Assembly: GCF_005871185.1 (NCBI RefSeq)
Contig: NZ_SWKN01000008.1
Location: 388,967 to 452,966, forward strand
Direction: 5' to 3'
Length of the DNA: 64,000 nt
Source of the DNA: Limnobacter alexandrii
GTDB taxonomy: Bacteria > Pseudomonadota > Gammaproteobacteria > Burkholderiales > Burkholderiaceae_B
Each line of letters starts with the position of its first letter. Position 1 is the first letter of the stretch. Below, in pieces: positions 16,373 through 24,368 of this stretch. A program made the translations under genes and the position numbers. Under the pieces are notes generated by a model, which saw only the letters and a program-made list of their open reading frames with translations, was not told the origin of the DNA and did not search any database.

Positions 16373-18490
16373 ATGACCAACTCGGATGTGTTTGTGTGTG
16401 GTTGCCAGGGCAGCGGCGAGACAATCGACAAAGCGTTGAAAAACGTGAGTGTCGAAGGTGTTCGGTTTGTATCTGCTCAGCGCGCTTGTCGTGATGGCAT
16501 TGCTACAGTACTTGATTCGAAAAACAGATCCAGCGGTGCTCGCTGTTTCGTGGGCTGTACTCAAGAGCAGGCCGTTTTCGAATCAGTGTCTGAAGTGTCG
16601 TCAAACTCCCAAGTCATCGAGTTTGTGAATTTGCGGGGCCTGTTGCGCGGTCAGCCAGCGGGTCAGAAGCAAGCCGATGTAGCGGCCGCCATGGCGGCAC
16701 TGGCCGCTTATGAAACCGAATTCAACGTAGAGCCTGTCCCTGCGGTTCTGTTCAAGTCTCAAGGTCGGGTTGCTGTTGTGTCGCAAGGCGACAAGCAGCT
16801 TCACCATGCCCAGACTCTGGCCAATAACCTTACAGTTGACCTGTTGGTGGCAGATGCCGGCGGTGTTGTTTTGCCAGCCAAGCGTGATTTGAACGTATTG
16901 GCACTTTCTGTGGATTCCATCGAGGGTTATTTGGGGGCGTTTACCCTGAGCACCCGAAAAACGAATCCCGTGGACATGGAAATGTGTACGCGTTGTGGTG
17001 CTTGCGTCGATGCATGTCCTACAAAATCAATTTCCAAGGATTCCTTTGCCATTGACCTGAACAGCTGCGATCAAAGCGGTGCATGTATCAAGGCCTGCGG
17101 TGACTTCAAGGCTATTTCTTTCTCCGATATGGCCGCCGTAATCACCCGTGAATATGACATGGTGATTGATTGCACCATGCCGGGTTTGTTTGCCGATCGT
17201 CAGGCGCCACTGGGCTATTGGCACGTGGGCGACAGCGATCAGCTTTTGCTCGAGGCCATGCTAGACGCTGTTCAAACCGTGGGTGAGTTTGAAAAGCCCA
17301 AGTTTTTCGACTACAAGCCCGGGATTTGTGCGCACAGCCGCTCAAACAAGGACGGGTGCAGCAATTGTATTGATGCGTGTAGCACCAAGGCAATCAAGTC
17401 TGCAGGCGAGAAAATTGAGGTTAATCCACATCTTTGCCTGGGCTGTGGCGCATGCACCACTGTGTGCCCAACTGGCGCCATTCAGTTTGCCTTGAGTCCA
17501 GCCACTGCGCAGGGCAGGGCCATTAAAACTGCAGGTAAGGCTTTCCGTGCCAACCATGGCAAAAAGCTTGAATTGGTTTTTCATGGTCCCGACCTTGAAC
17601 ACAACTGGCTGGAGTCAGCCAGAAACATGGCCACGCTCAATTCGGGCAATTCGGCTCGCTCTGATTTCAGTTTATTGCCCATTGAGTTGAACCACAGCGC
17701 CAGTGTGGGGCCAGACTTGTGGTTGTCTGCACTCGCCTTTGGTGCTGATCGCATCACGATTCTGCAGTCTGCCGTTGAAGCAGGGCACTATGGCAGGCCA
17801 TTGGGTGCACAAGTCGATTGGGTTAATGCCTTGCTTGAGGCGATGGGCCTACAGCGTCGTGTTCGTTTGCTGACAATTGAGCAAACTGGACAGTTGTTTG
17901 AACCCTCTGATTTGGCTGCTTCTGGAGTTGAGCCCGCCAGTTTTGAATTGTCTTCCAACAAGCGAACCCGCATGGAATTCGCGGTTGATCACCTCGCTGA
18001 ACACGCACAAAAACACGCTGGTTTAAGCTTCGCCGAGCCAATTGCACTGCCTGTGGCCTCTCCCTTCGGCGCCGTGTTGGTGAACAAAGACAAATGCACT
18101 TTGTGCATGAGCTGTACGAGTGCATGCCCTGCATCCGCTTTGATTGACAATCCTGAAATGCCCCAGCTGCGCTTCATCGAGCGTAACTGCGTGCAGTGTG
18201 GCTTGTGCGTAGAGACCTGCCCAGAAAACGCAATGCAGTTGGTGCCTCAATTGTTGCTTGGCCCAGCAGCACGTGAAAAGCGCGTTTTGAATGAATCGCA
18301 GCCCTTCCACTGCATTAGTTGTGGCAAGGCGTTTGGCACCAAGCACATGATTGAGAATATGTTTGCCAAGCTGAGCCAGCACAGCATGTTCGAGCGCAAT
18401 GCGAATCGCCTGAAAATGTGCGCGGATTGCCGCGTTACAGACATGTACAGCGCAAAGGATGAGATGACAATTTTTGAGGTGAAAAAATGA
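16373..18490 (+). CDS. Poly-4Fe-4S ferredoxin-like protein of the formate dehydrogenase cluster
   Basis: This 705-residue soluble iron-sulfur protein is the first gene of the structural operon. Cluster motifs visible in order are CTRCGACVDACP (about residue 204) with a second incomplete motif after it, CSNCIDACS (about 328), CLGCGACTTVCP (about 355), CTLCMSCTSACP (about 574) and CVQCGLCVETCP (about 606). The C-terminus carries a probable zinc site formed by CISC (about 646) and CADC (about 682). The N-terminus has CGCQG and resembles the start of HdrA-like proteins. It may move electrons to or from formate dehydrogenase; the partner is unknown. The 3' end overlaps the chaperone gene by 4 bases. 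Confidence 0.88.
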   Translation: MTNSDVFVCGCQGSGETIDKALKNVSVEGVRFVSAQRACRDGIATVLDSKNRSSGARCFVGCTQEQAVFESVSEVSSNSQVIEFVNLRGLLRGQPAGQKQADVAAAMAALAAYETEFNVEPVPAVLFKSQGRVAVVSQGDKQLHHAQTLANNLTVDLLVADAGGVVLPAKRDLNVLALSVDSIEGYLGAFTLSTRKTNPVDMEMCTRCGACVDACPTKSISKDSFAIDLNSCDQSGACIKACGDFKAISFSDMAAVITREYDMVIDCTMPGLFADRQAPLGYWHVGDSDQLLLEAMLDAVQTVGEFEKPKFFDYKPGICAHSRSNKDGCSNCIDACSTKAIKSAGEKIEVNPHLCLGCGACTTVCPTGAIQFALSPATAQGRAIKTAGKAFRANHGKKLELVFHGPDLEHNWLESARNMATLNSGNSARSDFSLLPIELNHSASVGPDLWLSALAFGADRITILQSAVEAGHYGRPLGAQVDWVNALLEAMGLQRRVRLLTIEQTGQLFEPSDLAASGVEPASFELSSNKRTRMEFAVDHLAEHAQKHAGLSFAEPIALPVASPFGAVLVNKDKCTLCMSCTSACPASALIDNPEMPQLRFIERNCVQCGLCVETCPENAMQLVPQLLLGPAAREKRVLNESQPFHCISCGKAFGTKHMIENMFAKLSQHSMFERNANRLKMCADCRVTDMYSAKDEMTIFEVKK

Positions 18491-19113
18491 TCGCCCCAGC
18501 TCAACAAGATGACAACCTGATCGCTGGTGAGGACTGGGCTCGTGCCGATTTTTATGGCCTGTTGTCCCAGTTGTTTTCTGGAAACGTGACTGACGAGTTT
18601 TTGGCCCGCTTTCGCGAAATTGACCGTGCTTCGCTCGACATCACTACTCCTCTCGGTTTTGAGTTTTCAGAGCTGATTCGAGTGGTCGGGCAATTCGACA
18701 GCAAAAAGATCAATCAGGAGTTTGTTGACAATTTCATCGGGGTCGGCCGTCCAGAAGTCATGTTGTACGGTTCTTATTACATGGCAGGCTTCTTGAATGA
18801 AAAACCCCTGATTGCTTTGCGCGATGACTTGGCAAAGTTTGGATTGACTCGCGACGAAGCTTTGGTTGAAACCGAGGACCACATCGCATTTTTGTGCGAA
18901 GTGATGCGATACCTGATTTTGGCCGATGATCCGCCCGTGTCGTTTGCCGAGCAACGTGCCTTTTTTCAGGCCCACATGGCCAGCTGGTACGGCCGCATGG
19001 CTGACGACATTGAGGCAGCCAGCAATACCGATTTTTACAAAACTGTGGGTCGTTTGACCCGCGTGTTCTTTGATGTTGAAACACAGTCTTTCGATTTTGA
19101 AAGTGCCGTTTGA
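18487..19113 (+). CDS. TorD-family molybdoenzyme chaperone
   Basis: This is a 208-residue all-helical cytoplasmic chaperone of the TorD/DmsD family, which holds Tat-exported molybdoenzyme precursors until cofactor is inserted. Typical features are the N-terminal ARADFYGLLSQLF, the central LYGSYYMAGFLNEKPL and the family hallmark EDHIAFLCEVMRYLI, followed by FFQAHMASWYGRMADDI. The neighbouring catalytic subunit carries a Tat signal and is the expected client. Its start overlaps the upstream stop by 4 bases. Confidence 0.9.
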   Translation: MIAPAQQDDNLIAGEDWARADFYGLLSQLFSGNVTDEFLARFREIDRASLDITTPLGFEFSELIRVVGQFDSKKINQEFVDNFIGVGRPEVMLYGSYYMAGFLNEKPLIALRDDLAKFGLTRDEALVETEDHIAFLCEVMRYLILADDPPVSFAEQRAFFQAHMASWYGRMADDIEAASNTDFYKTVGRLTRVFFDVETQSFDFESAV

Positions 19114-19127
19114 TTGGAGGTGATGAG

Positions 19128-19346
19128 ATGACCAAGAAAATGATAAATCAAGACAAACCCAAGCTAGCAAGACGCCAGTTTCTGGTAGGTGCTGGTGCGG
19201 GTGTCGCTGCTGCCGGTGCTGCATTGGTGGTTAGCAAACAACCCGAAATGGCCGAGCAGGCTGCTGCCACAGGCACTGAGAAAAAATCGAAGGGTTATCA
19301 GCTCTCTGAGCATGTGAAAACCTATTACAGAACCTTGCTGGTGTAA
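19128..19346 (+). CDS. Formate dehydrogenase region Tat-target small protein
   Basis: This protein of about 72 residues carries a clear twin-arginine signal (KLARRQFLVGAGAGVAAAGAALVV) and a short polar C-terminus ending HVKTYYRTLLV. It matches the small Tat-signal protein family repeatedly found directly before formate dehydrogenase catalytic subunits; its role is not established. The start at 19128 follows a strong GGAGGTGA ribosome-binding site; an in-frame start at 19110 would lie before that site and is unlikely. Confidence 0.87.
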   Translation: MTKKMINQDKPKLARRQFLVGAGAGVAAAGAALVVSKQPEMAEQAAATGTEKKSKGYQLSEHVKTYYRTLLV

Positions 19347-19361
19347 TTCAAGGAGACCAGG

Positions 19362-22301
19362 ATGTTAAAGAGAAGAGACGACAAAACAGTGGCCAAAGTG
19401 ATTCCCAATCACAACCACAGCTTGCTCAATAAAATTGGGTCACGCTTGGGCGCCACCATGGACCGCCGCGCTTTCTTGAAGCGCTCCGGTATCGGCGTGG
19501 GTGCGGGTGCCGTTGCAGGCAGCTTGCCGTTTGGCATGGTGCGCAAGGCTGAAGCGGCTGCAGAGGGCGGTACAGCTGGCGGCCCAATCGAGATCAAGCG
19601 AACCATTTGCACGCATTGTTCAGTGGGTTGCGCCACTGATGCGGTTGTTCAAAACGGCGTTTGGGTTCGTCAAAACCCAGTGTTTGATAGCCCGATCAAC
19701 TTGGGCGCACACTGTGCCAAAGGTGCGGCGTTGCGTGAACACGGCCATGGCGAATACCGCCTGAAATACCCCATGAAACTGGTCGACGGCAAATACCAGA
19801 AAATTTCATGGGATGAGGCCCTTGATGGCATCACCAAGAGAATGTTGGCTTTGCGTGAAGAAAACGGACCTGACTCCGTGTTCTTCATCGGTTCATCCAA
19901 GCACAACAATGAACAGTCCTACTTGCTGCGCAAGTGGGTATCCATGTGGGGCACCAACAACACCGATCACCAGGCGCGTATTTGCCACTCCACCACGGTG
20001 GCTGGCGTAGCGAACACCTGGGGTTATGGTGCAATGACCAACTCCTACAACGACATGCAAAACACCAAGTGTGCGTTGTACATTGGCTCGAACGCTGCTG
20101 AAGCGCACCCCGTGTCTGTATTGCATATGCTGCATGCCAAAGAAACTGGCGCGAAGATGATTGTGGTTGACCCACGTTTCACTCGCACTGCTGCGCGTGC
20201 TGACGAATACGTGCGTATTCGTTCAGGTTCAGACATTCCTTTCCTGTTCGGCTTGTTGCACCACATCTTCAAAAACGGCTGGGAAGACAAGAAGTACATC
20301 AATGACCGTGTCTACGGCATGGACCAGATCAAGGCTGAAGTACTAGCCAACTGGACACCTGACAAGGTGGAAGAGGCCTGCGGTGTGGGCGAGGCCCAAA
20401 TGTACAAAGTGGCCGAAATGTTCGCCAAAAATCGTCCAAGCACGATCGTGTGGTGTATGGGTCAAACCCAACATACGATTGGTAACGCCATGGTTCGCGC
20501 CTCTTGCATTTTGCAACTGGCGTTGGGCAACATTGGCGTTTCCGGCGGCGGTGCCAACATTTTCCGCGGACACGACAACGTACAGGGCGCGACCGACGTG
20601 GGTCCAAACCCAGACTCGCTGCCCGGCTATTACGGCGTTGCAGAAGGCTCCTGGAAGCACTGGTGCCGCGTTTGGGGTGTAGATTACGAGTGGATCAAGA
20701 GCCGCTACGCCGAGGGCATGTCGACCAAAGCCGGTATGACTGTGTCACGTTGGGTAGACGGTGTACTTGAAAACCCTGAGTTGATTGATCAGAAATCCGG
20801 CAACCTCCGTGGTTTGTTCTTCTGGGGCCATGCGCCAAACTCACAAACCCGTGGTTTGGACATGAAAAAAGCCATGGACAAGCTCGACTTGCTCGTGGTG
20901 ATCGATCCTTATCCATCTGCAACTGCCTCTATGGCAGCCATGCCGGGTGACCCTGCCGGTTTGAATCCAAACCGTGAAGTGTACTTGTTGCCTGCGGCAA
21001 CTCAATTTGAGTGCTCTGGCTCCTGTACCGCCTCGAATCGTTCACTGCAGTGGCGTGAAAAGGTAATTGAACCCATGTTCGATAGCCGCACCGACCACAT
21101 GATCATGTACCAACTGGCCGAAAAGTTGGGCTTTGCAGATGAGTTCAGCCGTTCACATACGCTGGTGAAAGGCAAGGGCGGCATGATGGAACCTGAAATG
21201 GAATCCGTCTTGAAGGAAATCAACAAGGGCACCTGGACCATTGGCTACACCGGTCAAAGCCCTGAGCGTTTGAAGTTGCACATGAAGAATATGCACACCT
21301 TCAACGTTCGCACATTGAAGGCTGAGGGTGGCCCTTGCGATGGCGATTACTTCGGTTTGCCATGGCCTTGCTACGGCACCGCGGATATCAAGCACCCAGG
21401 TTCACCGAACCTGTACTCCACAGAAAAATCGGTCATGGACGGCGGTGGTAACTTCCGCGCCAACTTTGGCGTTGAGAAAGACGGTGTCAACTTGTTGGCC
21501 GAGGCTGGTTCACACCCAGTGGGCGCTGAAATTACGACAGGTCACCCCGAATTCACAGCTGATATGCTCAAGCAGTTGGGCTGGTGGGACGACCTGACTG
21601 AGGCCGAGAAGGCCGAAGCCGAAGGCAAGAACTGGAAAACCGACCTTTCGGGCGGTATTCAGCGTGTGGCGATGAAGCACGGATGCCACCCATTCGGTAA
21701 CGCCAAAGCGCGTGCCGTGGTGTGGAATTTCCCGGATCCAGTGCCCAAGCACCGCGAGCCAATTTACTCCACCAAGCCTGATTTGGTAGCCAAATATCCA
21801 ACACACGATGACAAAGCCGCATTCTGGCGCTTGCCGACGCTGTACAAGTCAATTCAAGAGAAGAATGCCGACATCGGCAAGTCTTTCCCCTTGATCATGA
21901 CTTCAGGCCGTTTGGTGGAATACGAAGGTGGTGGTGAGGAAACTCGCTCCAACCCATGGCTTGCTGAACTTCAACAAAACATGTTTGTTGAACTTCACCC
22001 CAAGGCAGCGAACGACCGTGGCATCAAGCATGGCGATCAGGTTCGGGTCATGACACCAACTGGTGCGAAGATCCAGGTGCAAGCCTTGGTCACACGCCGT
22101 GTGGGCGAAGACACCGTATTCCTGCCATTCCACTTCTCTGGGCATTGGGAGGGCAAAGACCTTCTCCAGTACTACCCAGAGGGCGCGGCACCCGTTGTAC
22201 GAGGCGAGGCGGTAAACACCGCGACAACCTACGGTTATGACGTGGTGACCATGATGCAGGAAACGAAGACCACCGTTTGCCAGATCGAAAAGCTGGTTTA
22301 A
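19362..22301 (+). CDS. Formate dehydrogenase catalytic (alpha) subunit, Cys-type
   Basis: This is a 979-residue periplasmic molybdopterin enzyme that oxidises formate to CO2. An unusually long N-terminal extension precedes the Tat motif DRRAFLKRSG (about residue 34). The 4Fe-4S motif CTHCSVGCATD starts near residue 83, with the fourth cysteine in GAHCAKG. The metal ligand is cysteine, in ARICHSTTVAG (about residue 208), where E. coli FdnG has selenocysteine; there is no in-frame UGA. The C-terminal dinucleotide-binding domain (FHFSGHW, NTATTYGYDVVTMM) is complete. An AAGGAGA site lies before the start. It is exported with its beta subunit. Confidence 0.95.
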   Translation: MLKRRDDKTVAKVIPNHNHSLLNKIGSRLGATMDRRAFLKRSGIGVGAGAVAGSLPFGMVRKAEAAAEGGTAGGPIEIKRTICTHCSVGCATDAVVQNGVWVRQNPVFDSPINLGAHCAKGAALREHGHGEYRLKYPMKLVDGKYQKISWDEALDGITKRMLALREENGPDSVFFIGSSKHNNEQSYLLRKWVSMWGTNNTDHQARICHSTTVAGVANTWGYGAMTNSYNDMQNTKCALYIGSNAAEAHPVSVLHMLHAKETGAKMIVVDPRFTRTAARADEYVRIRSGSDIPFLFGLLHHIFKNGWEDKKYINDRVYGMDQIKAEVLANWTPDKVEEACGVGEAQMYKVAEMFAKNRPSTIVWCMGQTQHTIGNAMVRASCILQLALGNIGVSGGGANIFRGHDNVQGATDVGPNPDSLPGYYGVAEGSWKHWCRVWGVDYEWIKSRYAEGMSTKAGMTVSRWVDGVLENPELIDQKSGNLRGLFFWGHAPNSQTRGLDMKKAMDKLDLLVVIDPYPSATASMAAMPGDPAGLNPNREVYLLPAATQFECSGSCTASNRSLQWREKVIEPMFDSRTDHMIMYQLAEKLGFADEFSRSHTLVKGKGGMMEPEMESVLKEINKGTWTIGYTGQSPERLKLHMKNMHTFNVRTLKAEGGPCDGDYFGLPWPCYGTADIKHPGSPNLYSTEKSVMDGGGNFRANFGVEKDGVNLLAEAGSHPVGAEITTGHPEFTADMLKQLGWWDDLTEAEKAEAEGKNWKTDLSGGIQRVAMKHGCHPFGNAKARAVVWNFPDPVPKHREPIYSTKPDLVAKYPTHDDKAAFWRLPTLYKSIQEKNADIGKSFPLIMTSGRLVEYEGGGEETRSNPWLAELQQNMFVELHPKAANDRGIKHGDQVRVMTPTGAKIQVQALVTRRVGEDTVFLPFHFSGHWEGKDLLQYYPEGAAPVVRGEAVNTATTYGYDVVTMMQETKTTVCQIEKLV

Positions 22302-22326
22302 GCACTAATGCAAAGGAGATAACAAA

Positions 22327-22929
22327 ATGGCACGAATGAAGTTTCTGTGTGATGCCGAGCGTTGCATTGAGTGCAATGGCTGCGTCACCGCATGTAAAAA
22401 CGAGCACGAGGTAGAGTGGGGCATTAACCGCCGCCGCGTGGTAACCATCAACGACGGCGAACCCGGAGAGCGTTCAATCTCCGTAGCCTGTATGCACTGT
22501 TCAGACGCGCCTTGCCAGGCCGTTTGCCCTGTGAATTGCTTCTACAAAACCGATGAAGGTGTTGTGTTGCATGACAAGGATCTGTGCATTGGTTGCGGTT
22601 ATTGCTTCTACGCCTGTCCTTTCGGTGCACCACAATTCCCACAGGAAGGTGCATTCGGCCAGCGCGGCAAAATGGACAAATGCACATTCTGTGCTGGTGG
22701 TCCAGAGGAAGATGCGTCCGAAGCCGAGTTCGAGAAGTATGGTCGCAACCGTTTGGCCGAAGGCAAGCTGCCACTGTGCGCCGAAATGTGTTCAACCAAG
22801 GCCTTGTTGGCAGGTGACGGCGACGTGGTCTCCGACATCTTCCGCAATCGTGTGGTTGTTCGTGGCAAGGGCGCTGAAGTGTGGGGCTGGAGTTCAGCCT
22901 ACGGTCAACCTGCCAAGGAGGGCGCATAA
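22327..22929 (+). CDS. Formate dehydrogenase iron-sulfur (beta) subunit
   Basis: This 200-residue electron-transfer subunit binds four 4Fe-4S clusters. Cysteine motifs are CIECNGCVTACK (about residue 14), CMHCSDAPCQAVCP (about 58), CIGCGYCFYACP (about 90) and KCTFC with a later CAEMCSTKAL. It lacks a membrane anchor and a signal of its own, so it is presumably co-exported with the alpha subunit through the Tat system. The length and motif order match the FDH3-type beta subunit. An AAAGGAG site precedes the ATG. Confidence 0.94.
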   Translation: MARMKFLCDAERCIECNGCVTACKNEHEVEWGINRRRVVTINDGEPGERSISVACMHCSDAPCQAVCPVNCFYKTDEGVVLHDKDLCIGCGYCFYACPFGAPQFPQEGAFGQRGKMDKCTFCAGGPEEDASEAEFEKYGRNRLAEGKLPLCAEMCSTKALLAGDGDVVSDIFRNRVVVRGKGAEVWGWSSAYGQPAKEGA

Positions 22930-22930
22930 T

Positions 22931-23194
22931 ATGGCGCTTCGCAGCAAGTTGATTCTTTCCGGGGCCTTTGCAGGCCTGGTTTTGACCACTGCTTGTTCAC
23001 CCCTGGAAGACGCCAACAACGGCAAGGGGTATGCAGGCAAGGCCGACACCCCAGCGTATGAAACTGGCGGCGGTCAATACACCGCTGGTGGTTTCAAGGC
23101 GGGTGACAAGCAAAGCTGGGAAGATACCCTGAATGTCCGAGCCAAAGCGCAGAACGAATACGTTCGTACTGGCGATTCGGCAAAGGCCCAATAA
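22931..23194 (+). CDS. Small lipoprotein-like protein between FDH beta and gamma genes
   Basis: This is an 87-residue protein with a hydrophobic N-terminal signal (LILSGAFAGLVLTTACSP) ending at a cysteine that could be lipidated, although the lipobox is not ideal (TTA-C). The mature part is small, polar and glycine-rich (ETGGGQYTAGGFKAGDKQSWEDTL). It begins two bases after the beta-subunit stop and ends 12 bases before the gamma-subunit start, so it is co-expressed with both. I do not recognise a named family. A periplasmic accessory role in the membrane complex is inferred. Confidence 0.75.
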   Translation: MALRSKLILSGAFAGLVLTTACSPLEDANNGKGYAGKADTPAYETGGGQYTAGGFKAGDKQSWEDTLNVRAKAQNEYVRTGDSAKAQ

Positions 23195-23206
23195 GGAGAG
23201 TCGATC

Positions 23207-24283
23207 ATGACACATTCAACCATTCGGGCTGCGGCGCAGCCAGGCACGAGCAAGGCGATGTTGGCCTTGTTTATTGCCCTGGTTTTCGCCGTATGCTCAC
23301 TTTGGTCAATGGGGGCCATGGCGCAAGATGCAACCGAACGCTCGCAAGCGCAAGTTCTGAAGCAGCAAACGCAGCCCTTGAATAACGAACCGGTCTGGTC
23401 TGGTGTTGCGTCTGGTGAGTCATTCACCACCGTAACCAAGGGACGGGAAACGGGCGTTTTGATCAACAAAAGCGGTGAAACATGGCGTCAAATTCGCAAT
23501 GACTGGATTTCTTACTACGGCGGCTGGGCTGTTGCAGTAATTTTCCTGTTGATTGTGGGTGCCCATTTGGTAAAAGGCCCTGTGAAGTTGCCTGAACCAC
23601 GCACCGGCAAGTTGATTGAGCGTTTTACCTCAGCTGAGCGCGTTGCTCACTGGACCATGGCTTTCAGCTTTGTGGCCCTGGCACTCACCGGCTTGCTGCT
23701 GATGTTCGGCAAGTACGTGCTGGCACCGTGGATGGGACTGACACTCAATTCATGGCTTGCTTCGATCAGCATTGTCATCCACAACTTTGTGGGGCCGCTT
23801 TTTGCAGTCAGCGTCATTGTGTTCTTCATCATGTATGTGAAAGACAACATGCCTGAGAAGAACGACATTGAGTGGCTGAAAAAAGGTGGGGGTTTGCTCG
23901 GGCATGCACCAGCGGGTCGGTTCAACATGGGCGAGAAAATCTGGTTCTGGGGTGGTGTCACGGTGCTTGGCATTGTGGTTTCCGCAACCGGCCTTATTCT
24001 CAACTTCCCCAACTTCGACCAGGAACGTCTGTTGATGCAACAATCACATGTGATCCACGCCAGCGCTGCGCTGCTGTTTATCATCATGTCCATGGGGCAC
24101 ATCTATATCGGTTCCATTGGTATGGAAGGTGCGCTGGAAGCCATGCGTGACGGTTATGTGGATGAAACATGGGCCAAAGCTCACCACGATGCCTGGTATG
24201 AAGACATCAAGTCTGGCAAAGTGTCGCCAGTGCGCTCCAAAGAAGGTGCAACGGCCATGGGATCTCAGGTAATGGCCCAGTAA
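23207..24283 (+). CDS. Formate dehydrogenase cytochrome b556 (gamma) subunit
   Basis: This 358-residue membrane anchor passes electrons from the periplasmic alpha/beta subunits to the quinone pool. It has an N-terminal signal peptide ending AMAQ, a periplasmic stretch, then four or more membrane segments (around 105-125, 150-170, 195-220 and 250-300). Histidines that may bind haem lie in ERVAHWTMAFSF, VIHNFVGPLF and SHVIHASAALLF. The family C-terminus GHIYIGSIGMEGALEAMRDGYVD is intact. It is the last gene of the operon, followed by a strong terminator. Confidence 0.93.
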   Translation: MTHSTIRAAAQPGTSKAMLALFIALVFAVCSLWSMGAMAQDATERSQAQVLKQQTQPLNNEPVWSGVASGESFTTVTKGRETGVLINKSGETWRQIRNDWISYYGGWAVAVIFLLIVGAHLVKGPVKLPEPRTGKLIERFTSAERVAHWTMAFSFVALALTGLLLMFGKYVLAPWMGLTLNSWLASISIVIHNFVGPLFAVSVIVFFIMYVKDNMPEKNDIEWLKKGGGLLGHAPAGRFNMGEKIWFWGGVTVLGIVVSATGLILNFPNFDQERLLMQQSHVIHASAALLFIIMSMGHIYIGSIGMEGALEAMRDGYVDETWAKAHHDAWYEDIKSGKVSPVRSKEGATAMGSQVMAQ

Positions 24284-24313
24284 ACAGTTAAGGGAATCAG
24301 CCTGAAGCTTGAT

Positions 24314-24348
24314 GAAAAAAACCCACTCAGCAATGAGTGGGTTTTTTT
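24314..24348. terminator. Bidirectional terminator between FDH operon and rne
   Basis: A 9-base stem ACCCACTCA/TGAGTGGGT with a 4-base loop is flanked by an A tract on the left and a T tract on the right. It therefore acts as an intrinsic terminator for the formate dehydrogenase operon and, read in reverse, for the convergent rne gene. Confidence 0.9.
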
Positions 24349-24368
24349 ATGTTCGCCTACAAACTACT

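Noticed and set aside
19976..19990. Selenocysteine in the formate dehydrogenase catalytic subunit
   Set aside because: The metal-ligand codon is TGC (cysteine). There is no in-frame TGA and no need for a SECIS element.
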